Positions 42,510 to 51,094 of a stretch of DNA of 64,000 nucleotides are shown in pieces. Under the pieces are notes generated by a model. That model did no database searches and was not told where the DNA came from. It worked only from the letters and a program-made list of their open reading frames with translations. A program made the position numbers and the translations under genes. The stretch's first letter is position 1. Each line of letters begins with the position of its first letter. This DNA comes from Paulinella micropora (lineage: Eukaryota > Cercozoa > Imbricatea > Euglyphida > Paulinellidae): assembly GCA_019918135.1 (NCBI GenBank), contig WBZZ01006516.1, positions 97,001 to 161,000 of the forward strand. Reading direction: 5' to 3'.

Positions 42510-43496
42510 CTAGTACCCACACCCGCGCACGTAGCTGCTGCGGCAGACAGCGGGCAGGTTGCTGGGCTGGATACCTATGCCCCCCCGATAGATCCCATTA
42601 AACTGGAACATGCGCCTGCAATCATCTGAGCTACGCACCTTCCAGGCAGTGATGTTTTGATCGAAAACGCAATTGCCAGTGAACATGTCAGAAAAATCCC
42701 GTGTGGCAGACACATTCCAGCTGCCCAGCGGCTGGTTAAACACACACTGACCCGGGGAACAGGCGAAGGCAGAGCCCATGTCAGTGACTCTGCTTACGTT
42801 CCAGCTGTTCAGGTCCTGGTTGAAGGCTAAGGCGTACGCACCAGCGAACGCCCCCTGCAGGCTGGTGACTTTGCGTACGTCCCAGCCGCCGATCGGCTGG
42901 TTAAAGGCGTACGCCTCAGAGAAGGTATGGGCTAGGCTGGTGACCTTGCGTACGTCCCAGCCGCCGATCGACTGGTTAAAGGCGTACGCCTCAGAGAAGG
43001 TACCGGCTAGGCTGGTGACCTGGCTCGTGTCCCAGGTCCCGATGCTGCCATCGAAGACAGTCGCGTGCCAGAACATGTTCTCCAGGCTAGCCACGCCGCT
43101 TGTATTCCAGTCGTCGAGGTCCTGGTTGAACTTGGTGCAGGCCTGGAACATGCCGTAAAAGCCCAGGGGGTGCGTGGCGGGTGTGAGCCACGACCAGTCC
43201 CAGTCGCGCGCGTCGCCCACAAACTCGCTCATTCCAGCCAGCAGGTACTCGGGCGCGACTCCGTGCAGGGCCCGCGACCCGGCCGTCGGCGCCAGGTAGC
43301 GCAGCGCGCCCGCAAAGAGCGGCGTCGTGCTGCCGACGGGGTGGTACGCCTGCACATCGCCCCACGCGACCACGTCCACGACCTGCGCGCCTGTCACGTA
43401 CCAGAGCCCGTCCACGCGGCCGCTGAGGCGCAGCCAGTAGTCGCCGGCGCTGGCGTACGCGTGCCCGCAGACGGTGCCGTTGGCGTGCTCACACAA
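42510..43496 (-). CDS. BspA/PKD surface protein 1, C-terminal part
   Basis: A PKD-like end (CGHAYASAGDYWLRLSGRVD) followed by BspA-type (DUF285) leucine-rich repeats: GMFQACTKFNQDLDDWNTSG, NMFWHATVFDGSIGTWDTSQ, FSEAYAFNQSIGGWDVRKVT, FSEAYAFNQPIGGWDVRKVT, FNQDLNSWNVSRVTDMGSAF, MFTGNCVFDQNITAWKVRSS. It ends in IQPSNLPAVCRSSYVRGCGY. Repeats of about 25 residues with F-N-Q-x-I-x-x-W-D are the mark of this family, found on surfaces of bacteria, Trichomonas and Entamoeba. It continues the segment at 43489. Likely displayed at the host cell or virion surface. Confidence 0.75.
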   Translation of the reverse strand: MCEHANGTVCGHAYASAGDYWLRLSGRVDGLWYVTGAQVVDVVAWGDVQAYHPVGSTTPLFAGALRYLAPTAGSRALHGVAPEYLLAGMSEFVGDARDWDWSWLTPATHPLGFYGMFQACTKFNQDLDDWNTSGVASLENMFWHATVFDGSIGTWDTSQVTSLAGTFSEAYAFNQSIGGWDVRKVTSLAHTFSEAYAFNQPIGGWDVRKVTSLQGAFAGAYALAFNQDLNSWNVSRVTDMGSAFACSPGQCVFNQPLGSWNVSATRDFSDMFTGNCVFDQNITAWKVRSSDDCRRMFQFNGIYRGGIGIQPSNLPAVCRSSYVRGCGY

Positions 43497-44841
43497 TTCG
43501 GGCGCCGACCCGTCCCCCCCAGTCCACCCCGTACGTGCCTCCCAGGCCGGGGCCGGCTGTGGGCGCCAGCTTCAGCGTGGCGTTGGAGCCGTACGCGCGC
43601 ACGCGCGCCAGGAAGTGCGAGCGCGAGCACGCGGCGGGCCAGCGCGCCTGGCTCAGCGCCGTGTACGGCGCCAGCCGACTGCAGTCGGCCGAGCCCGGCT
43701 GGAGCGCCGGCGTCGACCAGTTGGCGAGGGCTTGCAGCTCACGCAAGTCGAAGTCTGGCGAGACGCCCCAGAACAGCCCCCCGAAGCGTGACAGGCTGGG
43801 CAGCGACGTCCAGCCGCCGACACCCGTGCGCGTGAGCGCGGAGTAGCCTTCGAACATTTCGCTCACGTCCTCGAGCGCCGGGGTGTCCCAGCGCGACAGG
43901 TCCAGCTCCGTGAGCGCCGAGCAGCCCTCGAACGCTCGGCTCGCGTCGCGCAGATTGCGTGTGTCCCAGCGCGACAGGTCGAGCTCCGTGAGCGCCGAGC
44001 AGCCCTCGAACGCTCGGCTCGCGTCGCGCAGATTGCGAGTGTCCCAGCGCGACAGGTCCAGGTCCCTGAGCGCCGGGCAGCCCGCGAACGCACGGCTCGC
44101 GTTGCGCAGCCGGGGCGTGTCCCAGCGTTGAGTGCCGCGCAGCACCGACAGCCCCACGGAGCCCTCGAACATGCTGACTGCCGACTCGGCGCCCGACACG
44201 TTGAGCCCGTAGCTCATGTCCGGCAGCGGAGCGCCGAGGCTGGCGAAGCTGTGGTCCCAGCTCCGCACGAGCCCCGTATCAGCCAGCGTATTCAACGGCG
44301 GCACGTACGTGAGCCCTGGGGCCGCGTACAGGTGGTAGCCGCTCGTCTCGTGGAAGCGCAGCTCCCCCCAGCGGAGGACGGCGCGCAGTTGCAGGCCCGT
44401 GGGCGCCGCGGCGTGCCAGGCAGGCGTCAGCGCCCAGCCGCGCACGGGGTAGCGCCCGCCGGGGTCCGCCGTCACAGTGTACGTGCCGGGTGCCGCGTAC
44501 GTGTGCGCGCAGGGCGCGGCGCCTGCGTCCAGGCACTGCGTGGGGCTGGAGCCAACTCCCCAGTCGACCGTGAATGACGTGAGGGCGGGCTCGGCCTGGG
44601 CCTGGCGCCGGCGGCGGCCCGCAGGCGCGGCGGGCGGCCACAGGGGCCACACGAACGTGTCCTGCGGGGCCGCCGTGGCGATTTCCAGGATGGTCGCACC
44701 GCCGGGGCACACGACGGGGGGACACGCTTCCTCTTGCGTCGGGCACTGCAGGGGGTACGGGCACCCGGCGCCGGCGGCCCGGAGCCACGCGAGCAAGAGG
44801 AGCCACAGGCGCCACGGCCGGCGGGCGAGGATGATGCGCAT
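43489..44841 (-). CDS. BspA/PKD surface protein 1, N-terminal part
   Basis: ATG 44841 (MRIILARRPWRLWLLLLAWL) gives a signal peptide ending near RAAGAGCPY. Then a Cys pair region (CPYPLQCPTQEEACPPVVC), a first PKD-like domain (LTSFTVDWGVGSSP, CAHTYAAPGTYTVTADPGG), and LRR units of about 25 residues (AFEGCSALTELDLSRWDTRN twice in near-identical copies). A second PKD-like domain starts at ATLKLAPTAGPGLGGTYGVD. The sister gene at 50.0-52.3 kb has the same order. One interruption separates this from the 42510 segment; together about 770 residues. Confidence 0.75.
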   Translation of the reverse strand: MRIILARRPWRLWLLLLAWLRAAGAGCPYPLQCPTQEEACPPVVCPGGATILEIATAAPQDTFVWPLWPPAAPAGRRRRQAQAEPALTSFTVDWGVGSSPTQCLDAGAAPCAHTYAAPGTYTVTADPGGRYPVRGWALTPAWHAAAPTGLQLRAVLRWGELRFHETSGYHLYAAPGLTYVPPLNTLADTGLVRSWDHSFASLGAPLPDMSYGLNVSGAESAVSMFEGSVGLSVLRGTQRWDTPRLRNASRAFAGCPALRDLDLSRWDTRNLRDASRAFEGCSALTELDLSRWDTRNLRDASRAFEGCSALTELDLSRWDTPALEDVSEMFEGYSALTRTGVGGWTSLPSLSRFGGLFWGVSPDFDLRELQALANWSTPALQPGSADCSRLAPYTALSQARWPAACSRSHFLARVRAYGSNATLKLAPTAGPGLGGTYGVDWGGRVGARIV

Positions 44842-45664
44842 CTGGTAGCAGAGAGCGCGGTGGTTTTGGCAACTAACACCTGCCAGGGGTGCTGCCGTCA
44901 GCGTGGGTGCAAGGACATTCCCGCCCCCTTCCTCCGCTCCCCCCCCCCCCCCCCCCCCCGCCAAGCACTGCGCCCTCCCCTGGCACCGGACGCGCCCTCC
45001 CCCGGGGGGTCCGAGCGACTGGCAGAGTCCTAGGGTGTGGACCGAGTGGCCGCCTGGACCCCGTGGAAGGATGGCCTGGGTGGCCCTGCTTTGCAGGCAG
45101 GGTTGCGTGAGTGGCCCTGCTTCTCCTGCCTGGTGGCGTGAATGGCCGGGCCTCCCCGCTTGGATGGCTGTATTCGTTTGGCCGGATAGCATCCTTGCAC
45201 TCTTCTTCTTCTCTGGTCTCACCTCTTTTCCCTTCTCCTCCCCTTCTCCCTCCCCGCGGCCGAACATTGTGCAGGCCCGCCCAGGCTTTCTTGTACCAAA
45301 ACATTGCTTCGGTGGCAGGTGCCACCCGCTGCTTTTCTGTACAGTCCGCAAAACCAGGCAGGTTTCCCGTGCCAAATGGAAAAAAATTCAGGTGAGTAGT
45401 AGGTGTCCTATCATCCAGCTCCTGCCCGCGCACGTGGCGGCGCGGGCGGCCACAGACATCAAGCTCTTGCACCCAGGCTAGTAAACTTCCGGGCAGGAGG
45501 CTACGCTGACTCGGCCCATGCGGCTGGTGGCGCCTGATGAAAATTATGTCCACACGAAACACACAGCCGCTCCCCCGACGGGAGCTGCGTCCCTGACCTT
45601 GCCTGCATGGAAATGTCAGGTGTCCAATTCTTATTTTCTTTTTATTTGGCCTGACCAGCCACAG
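44842..45664. other. Intergenic with a gene relic
   Basis: C run at about 44940-44959; a 72-base relic of the 41201 gene at 45410-45481. AACACACAGCCGC at 45557-45570 recurs at 46596-46609 on the far side of the large inverted repeat. No full gene. Confidence 0.5.
45410..45481 (+). pseudogene. Relic: end of the 41201-41932 gene
   Basis: Encodes IIQLLPAHVAARAATDIKLL, matching the last residues of the 41201 protein (IIQLLPAHLAARAATDIKLV), with a stop at a similar point. Only this end is present. Confidence 0.8.
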
Positions 45665-46593
45665 AGCGGCACCGGCCGACCAGCCAAAACTGTCAGGTGG
45701 CACCTGCCGACCAGCCAAAACTGTCCGGTGGCACCGGCCGACCAGCCAAAACTGTCCGGTGGCACCGGCCGCCCGGTCAGGTCGGTCAGGTGGCGCCTGC
45801 CTCCCGGTCAGGTCTGTCAGGTGGCACCGGCCGCCCGGTCAGGTCTGTCAGGTGGCACCGGCCGCCCGGTCAGGTCTGTCAGGTGGCACCTGCCGACAGG
45901 CCGACAGGTCCTGTCTGTCAGGTGGCACCTGCCGGCCAGACCTGTCTGTCAGGTTGCACCGGCCTCCCGGTCAGGTCTGTCAGGTGGCACCGGCCGACCA
46001 GCCTAAACTGTCCGGTGGCACCTGCCGACAGGCCGACAGGTCCTGTCTGTCGGGTGGCACCGCAGGCCTGGGGACAGTTCTGGTTGGTGGCTGGGGGGTG
46101 CACAATGTTGGGAGGCGGAGGGGGGAAGGGAGAGGGGAGAGGGAGGGAGGGGAGGGGAGGGGAAGACCATTGTGCAACACAGTCGTTGGTGTCAGGTGGC
46201 GGGTGGCACTGCGGGCCGGTAGCACCCGGCCACCGGTGGCTGCCGCCAGCACCCCCCTTGCCACCGCCCCCCCCCTCCCCTCCCTCCCCCTCCCCTCTCC
46301 CTTCCCCCCTCCGCCTCCCAACATTGTGCACCCCCCAGCCACCAACCAGAACTGTGCCCAGGCTTGCGGTGCCACCTGACAGACAGGACCGGTCGGCCGG
46401 TGCCACCTGACAGACAGGACCGGCCGGCCGGTGCCACCGGACAGGTTAGGCTGGTTGGCAGGTGCCACCTGACAAGTTAGGCTGGTCGGCAAGTGCCACC
46501 GGACAAGCTGGGCTGGCCAGCCGGTGCCACCGGACAAGCTGGGCTGGTCGGCAGGTGCTACCGGACAAGTTGGGCTGGTCGGCCGGTGCCGCT
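45665..46593. repeat. Large inverted repeat built of 31-bp units, candidate origin
   Basis: The left arm has about 13 units of the type GTCAGGTGGCACCGGCCGCC plus CGGTCAGGTCT, 45665-46075. The right arm (46370-46593) has about 7 units in the opposite orientation (GGTGCCACCTGACAGACAGG). Between them, 46060-46170 and 46262-46375 are near-identical inverted copies (GGTTGGTGGCTGGGGGGTGC, ACAATGTTGGGAGGCGGAGG) around a centre near 46212. The outer ends AGCGGCACCGGCCGACCAGC are mirrored exactly. No coding capacity. Herpesvirus lytic origins are palindromes bound by a UL9-type helicase, and such a helicase is encoded at 8.3-11.4 kb, so an origin is a fair guess. Confidence 0.8.
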
Positions 46594-46802
46594 TAAAACA
46601 CACAGCCGCCCCGTCGAGGATTCCCCCCCCTCCGGGCCCTTGCCCCCGTAGGGGGAGAGAGGGGGGGGGGGGGGGCACTGCGTCGTCCCGGGGTGGGGAA
46701 AAGGCCCAGAAGGGAGAGGGAGTGTGGCTGCGCGCAGGGCGGCGCTGCTAGCAGTCTAGCCTGGCAAAGGCCTAGCGCTGTGCCGTCCCCCCCGTGCTGT
46801 CC

Positions 46803-47105
46803 ATGCACCGAGGCCGGGGTACGTGGCTGCTGGTGTGGCTGTGGCGGCTGCTGCTGTGGCTGGCAGTGGCTGGCGCCGGCCGCCGGGGGGCCTCCGTCGC
46901 CGCCTACTGCACGCCCAACTCGTGGCCCCCGCTGCCTAGCACTGCGGCCTCCACGACTCCTAGTCTGGCGGCCTCTGCTTCTCCAACTCGCAGTCCCTCT
47001 GCCTCGGCCTCGCCGTCCCCAACTCCTAGTCCTGCGGCCTCGGCCTCACCGTCCCCGGAGGCTAGTATTCAGGAAGCAACCGTTGGATTTGGGCCCGGAC
47101 CCTGA
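46803..47105 (+). CDS. Small secreted Ser/Pro/Thr-rich protein
   Basis: 100 residues from ATG 46803 (MHRGRGTWLLVWLWRLLLWL). A strong signal peptide ends near AVAGAGRRG and resembles the BspA-type signals (LLLLAWLRAAGAG). The mature part is mucin-like (SASASPSPTPSPAASASPSP). Possibly a short cell-surface or secreted glycoprotein, perhaps what is left of a BspA-type gene. No transmembrane segment after the signal. Confidence 0.55.
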   Translation: MHRGRGTWLLVWLWRLLLWLAVAGAGRRGASVAAYCTPNSWPPLPSTAASTTPSLAASASPTRSPSASASPSPTPSPAASASPSPEASIQEATVGFGPGP

Positions 47106-47308
47106 GCCCAGGGCGGCGCCTGGGCCAGCCAGCCGGCCTGGCCAGCACGACAAAAGAGAGAGAGAGAGAGAGATAGTTGCAACTTGCATCAAAAAACAGC
47201 CCACATTCTCCGCATCCTTGGCTAGTTGTTTTGTTTTTAAATTCAGTCGGACTGACTTGCAGGGCAACTAACGGAACCTTAGGACACTGTGACCCCTAGG
47301 ACAGTCTG

Positions 47309-47716
47309 CTACTGTGGGCCGCCGCCGCCGTCGGGGAGAGGGGGAAGTCCTTGCTGTTGATGGGCACTGAAGCGTGAGGCCTCGTCGGACCAGCCGTAAG
47401 CGAGGCGCACCAGCGCCGACAGAAACTCTGGGACCGACCTCTCTCTGTCGGACGACGCCGACGCGTTGCCCTGAGACCAAGTAGGCGTCCCGTCTTCACG
47501 CCACCACTTGCTGCCTATACCAGGCAGCGTGGCCTGGAGGTATAGCTGTACTCCTGGGTCGTCCAACACCTTGCGCTCTAATGTCCAGCACGCCAGGTAA
47601 TGCTTGGCCTGGGTGAACGGCCCCCTTAGCTCGTCTGTAGTCAGCTCCTGCTGCCACCAGCGAGCACAGCGTTCAAAGGTCATCTTTGCGTCGGGTGTAC
47701 ACAGGAGGCCAAACAC
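47309..47716 (-). CDS. Degenerate protein kinase 2, C-terminal part
   Basis: FGLLCTPDAKMTFERCARWW, TTDELRGPFTQAKHYLACWT, LERKVLDDPGVQLYLQATLP, FLSALVRLAYGWSDEASRF. It fits the helical C-lobe after the catalytic loop at 47680-48645. One interruption between the two. Confidence 0.55.
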   Translation of the reverse strand: MFGLLCTPDAKMTFERCARWWQQELTTDELRGPFTQAKHYLACWTLERKVLDDPGVQLYLQATLPGIGSKWWREDGTPTWSQGNASASSDRERSVPEFLSALVRLAYGWSDEASRFSAHQQQGLPPLPDGGGGPQ

Positions 47717-48645
47717 GAGCGGCCACAGCGCTGGCCGCAGCTCCGGACGTAGGCGACCGTAGCTGTTTGCGACGAAGCGCGCAACTGCTCCGGCTTAGGT
47801 AGGCAGAGCCGGCGGCAGAACCGGGGGTCCGGATCTAGCAGCCGCAGGTTTTGCTGCGCGTTCAGCGCGATATTGGCAGGCTTCAGATCCGCGTGCAGGA
47901 GCGGAAGAGAATCGACCGAGAAGTTTAGCAACTGCCGGAGAAAGTCCGCCATTCTCCGTCTGTCCCGGTCGTCCAGGGCGAGCTCGCGATTAATTCGCTG
48001 CAGGTCCAAGCAGGGGGTGGGCCCCCGTACGAGGTCCATGACGAGCCAGAAGGTGGTTTCTGCTGCCAGCGCGCCCTCTACCTGCAAGAAGCCGTGGACC
48101 GCGGGGGCTAGCCCCGCCTCCGCTAAACGGTGCTGCAGCTGCCAATAATCCAGGCAGGCCCGCGTCGGCCCCTGTGCGAGGCAACCCTGGCCCAGGCTTT
48201 TCAGGACTAGCCCCGGCCGGCGCAGGAGCAAGACCGAGCCCGCTTTGAGCCAGTGGGCAGTCTCGTGCACGGGGGGCAAAGCCTCCTTGAACCCGGCCTG
48301 AGTAGTGCGGAAGAGAGCACACGAGCGCAACCCCGCGGCCTCCTTGGACGGCAGGTTCTCGTCCTGCGCGCACAGAAGGTCGTCCGGTTTCGTGGGGGTC
48401 CACTGTCGCACCGTCAACGCGGCGGCGGCGGAGAGGGTTTGCCATGGGTTGAACAGCTCGCGCTGCCGGCACGAACGGCACGGGCCGCCCGGGCCGCACG
48501 TCCCCGCTCGCTGGCAGTGGCTACAGCGCCTCGTCACCTCGCAGACGAACCTGTTCGTCAACGGGTGCGGTGGTGCTGGCGGAGGAGGGTGCGGATCGTC
48601 GACGCGGGGGCGTTTGCTCCCGCTGGCCGTGGCGTCGTCGTCCAT
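47680..48645 (-). CDS. Degenerate protein kinase 2 with N-terminal zinc-binding-type region
   Basis: ATG 48645 (MDDDATASGSKRPRVDDPHP), with a short NLS-like KRPR. A Cys cluster RRCSHCQRAGTCGPGGPCRS may bind zinc. The kinase core has VLLLRRPGLVLKSLGQGC (candidate VAIK Lys), FWLVMDLVRGPTPCLDL (hinge), LLHADLKPANIALNAQQN (catalytic loop H-x-D-x-K-x-x-N intact) and LRLLDPDPRF at the DFG position (D-P-D). The Gly-rich loop is not clear. An active or pseudo-kinase acting on host or viral targets; the other kinase in the window is at 25177. Confidence 0.7.
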   Translation of the reverse strand: MDDDATASGSKRPRVDDPHPPPPAPPHPLTNRFVCEVTRRCSHCQRAGTCGPGGPCRSCRQRELFNPWQTLSAAAALTVRQWTPTKPDDLLCAQDENLPSKEAAGLRSCALFRTTQAGFKEALPPVHETAHWLKAGSVLLLRRPGLVLKSLGQGCLAQGPTRACLDYWQLQHRLAEAGLAPAVHGFLQVEGALAAETTFWLVMDLVRGPTPCLDLQRINRELALDDRDRRRMADFLRQLLNFSVDSLPLLHADLKPANIALNAQQNLRLLDPDPRFCRRLCLPKPEQLRASSQTATVAYVRSCGQRCGRSCLASCVHPTQR

Positions 48646-48744
48646 GCACTCCTCGGGGCTAGCCCAGAGCTCCGTGGGGGACAGAGAGAGAAAAACAGGA
48701 GAAGAAAAAGGGCCCCCCAATTAACTGAGCAAGGTCTCTTTTTT

Positions 48745-49240
48745 TTACAGTAAACTAGACAGACTGGCTGGGCGGGAAGGTCTCTGCGGCCGAGAGGGAT
48801 AGGAGAGAGAGACAGAAGGGGCACGAGGGGGGGGGGGGGGGGGGAGAGACCTACCTTTTCTCCCCTCCTCCCCATTCCAAATTCTTGCGCTGGTGGCAGG
48901 CGCGTGCGGCTGGCTCTTCCAGCCCTATGGTCTGTACACGCCAGGCCAAGGCATTCGGCCGAGCAACCTGCCGCCCCAGTGTACTAACTACGTCCGCGGG
49001 TGCGGCAAAGATCACTGGGAGCAATAAAACCCCAGCAGGATGCAGGGCGGCGGGCGTGATGGGGTGGGGGGCTGGCCTCGTGGCCACCACAGCACACCAC
49101 AGGTCCGGTACAAGAAAAAAGCCCAAACAATTACCTTTGCAGTGTCTCTTTTTTTACATTAAACTAGACAGACTGGATGGGGGGGAAGATCACCGCGGCC
49201 GGGAGGAATAGGAGAGAAGGAAAAAAGTGGCACGGAGAGG
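48745..49240. repeat. Two direct copies of an 85-bp block
   Basis: 48745-48832 and 49150-49240 share TAAACTAGACAGACTGG and then GGGAAG, CGCGGCCG-like and ATAGGAGAGA parts in the same order. Each lies downstream of a BspA-type 3' end, so they probably spread with it by duplication. Confidence 0.6.
48881..49027 (+). pseudogene. Relic of a BspA-type gene end
   Basis: Plus-strand frame ending at 49027 encodes LFQPYGLYTPGQGIRPSNLP then CTNYVRGCGK. It matches the end of the BspA proteins (MFQPYGIY..., IQPSNLPAVC..., RGCG). The TAA overlaps AATAAA at 49023-49028. Only the end of the family is present, on the opposite strand to the full genes. Confidence 0.75.
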
Positions 49241-49521
49241 GGAGGGCCTCTGCCCTGGAGCCTCCCCGAGAAGCGTACGTCCAGCGCCCGAGCAATAGGT
49301 CCCAAGGGGCAGGGAAGCACCGCGCGCAGCTGGCAGGAGCAGTGTCCTTTTTTACTGGCCCCGGCTCTGAGTCTTCTTTCGCGGCCGCTGTGCAGGTAGG
49401 CAGCAAGAAGCCACACCCCCCTCCCCCCCAGGCTGCTTTTCTCTGGGCGGTGCCAAGGCAAAACCCTCCAGCACAAGCAAGCCAGAGACCTGGGGGGAAC
49501 TGCTTCCGGTGTGCCTGGTTG

Positions 49522-50070
49522 CTAAGGCACTGGCCGACCACACCCGCGCACGTAGGAGCAGTCGTTGCAGACAGCAGGCAGGTTGCTCGGCCTGATACCC
49601 ACGTCAAACCGGTAGATTCCGTAAGACTGAAACATGCTTGTGCAATCATCGGGCCAGGCTACGTTCCACGTCGTGAGGTTCTGATCAAAAACATAATTAC
49701 CAGCAAACATGTTCCCTAGCGCCCCTGTCGGTACGGCGGCCGACACGTCCCAGCTGCCCAGCGGCTGGTTAAACACACACAGGCCCAAAGGGTCACAGGC
49801 GAAAGCATTGACGAAGTTACGGATACTGCTAACGTTCCAGCTGTTCAGGTTCTGGTTAAAGGCGATCGCTTCCGCGAATGTCCAGGACAGGCTGGTGACT
49901 CTGCGTTCGTCCCAGCCGCCGATCGGCTTGTTAAAGGCGTACGCCTCCCAGAAAGTCCCATACAGGCCGGTGACCTGGCTAATATCCCAGCAGCAGATGG
50001 GCCGTTTGAAGGCGTGCACATTAAAAAGAGTAGTCCGCTCCAGGTTCGTCCTCCAGTCTGTACCAACCAC
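49522..50070 (-). CDS. BspA-type partial copy (third)
   Basis: 182 residues with DUF285-type repeats (TLFNVHAFKRPICCWDISQV, FWEAYAFNKPIGGWDERRVT, FAEAIAFNQNLNSWNVSSIR, CVFNQPLGSWDVSAA, MFAGNYVFDQNLTTWNVAWP) and the family end IRPSNLPAVCNDCSYVRGCG. It has no signal peptide or PKD domain and lies directly behind the end of protein 2 on the same strand, so it looks like a tandem partial duplicate. Confidence 0.7.
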   Translation of the reverse strand: MVGTDWRTNLERTTLFNVHAFKRPICCWDISQVTGLYGTFWEAYAFNKPIGGWDERRVTSLSWTFAEAIAFNQNLNSWNVSSIRNFVNAFACDPLGLCVFNQPLGSWDVSAAVPTGALGNMFAGNYVFDQNLTTWNVAWPDDCTSMFQSYGIYRFDVGIRPSNLPAVCNDCSYVRGCGRPVP

Positions 50071-51073
50071 ACCCGCGCTGGTAGCTGCTGCGGCAGACAG
50101 CGGGCAGGTTGCTCGGCTGGATACCTAGACCTAAGCCCCTCACGTAGATCCCATAAGGCTGGAACATGGTCGTGCAAACAAGTGAGTGAGTCACCTTCCA
50201 GGCAGTGATGTTTTGATCAAAAACGCAATTGCCAGCGAACATGCCCCATGCTGTGCTCCCGCCTGACACGAGGGCGGCCGACACACTCCAGCTGCCTAGC
50301 GGCTGGTTAAACACACACCTGCCTTCCGGGCGACAGCCGAAAACAGCGCATAGGTTATTGACATTGCTTATATTCCAGTTGTTCAGGTTCTGGTTGAAAG
50401 CGTACGCACTGTAAAACGCTCTCTCCAGCCTGGTGACTCTACTTGTGTTCCAGAAGCCGATCGGCTGGTTAAAGGCTGACGCCTCCGTGAACGCACTGCG
50501 CATGCTGGTGACTCTGCCTGTGTTCCAGAAGCCGATCGGCTGGTTAAAGGCGTACGCCTGCCAGAAAGTCTCAGCTAGGCTGGTGACTTGGCTAACATCC
50601 CAGTCGCCGATCGGCCTGTTAAAGGCCCAAGCCCACATGAAAGTCCCTGCTAGGCTGGTGACCTGGCTCGTGTCCCAGGTCCCGATGCTGCCATTGAAGG
50701 CCGTCGCTTTCCAGAACATGTACTCCAGGCTAGCCACGCCGCTCGTATTCCAGCCGTCGAGGTCCTGGTTGAACTTGGTGCAGCCCTGGAACATGCTGCT
50801 AAAGCCGTTGGGGTGCGTGGCGGGCGTGAGCCACGACCAGTCCCAGTCGCGCGCGTCGCCCACGAACTCGTTCATTCCTGCCAGCAGGTACTCGGGCGCC
50901 ACGCCGCGCAGGGCCCGCGAGCCGGCCGTCGGCGCCAGGTAGCGCAACGGAAACCCGCCTACCCCCCGCGCGAACAGCGGGGCCGTGCTGCCGACGGGGT
51001 GGTACAGCTGCACGTCGCCCCACGCTACCACGTCCACGACCCAGGCGCCCTCTACGTACTGCAGCCCGTCCAC
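50021..51073 (-). CDS. BspA/PKD surface protein 2, C-terminal part
   Basis: GRVDGLQYVEGAWVVDVV leads into repeats: SMFQGCTKFNQDLDGWNTSG, MFWKATAFNGSIGTWDTSQV, FMWAWAFNRPIGDWDVSQVT, FWQAYAFNQPIGFWNTGRVT, FTEASAFNQPIGFWNTSRVT, FYSAYAFNQNLNNWNISNVN, MFAGNCVFDQNITAWKVTHS. Ends IQPSNLPAVCRSSYQRGCGW plus a tail that overlaps the start of the third copy. About seven repeats, one more than protein 1. Confidence 0.75.
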   Translation of the reverse strand: MDGLQYVEGAWVVDVVAWGDVQLYHPVGSTAPLFARGVGGFPLRYLAPTAGSRALRGVAPEYLLAGMNEFVGDARDWDWSWLTPATHPNGFSSMFQGCTKFNQDLDGWNTSGVASLEYMFWKATAFNGSIGTWDTSQVTSLAGTFMWAWAFNRPIGDWDVSQVTSLAETFWQAYAFNQPIGFWNTGRVTSMRSAFTEASAFNQPIGFWNTSRVTRLERAFYSAYAFNQNLNNWNISNVNNLCAVFGCRPEGRCVFNQPLGSWSVSAALVSGGSTAWGMFAGNCVFDQNITAWKVTHSLVCTTMFQPYGIYVRGLGLGIQPSNLPAVCRSSYQRGCGWYRLEDEPGADYSF

Positions 51074-51094
51074 GCGGCCGCCGAGCCGCAGCCA

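Noticed and set aside
45518-46678. Several long frames with repeated VRWHLPTS or VAPADQP-type peptides
   Set aside because: All six frames are open through the 31-bp repeats; the inverted arrangement explains them better than a protein.
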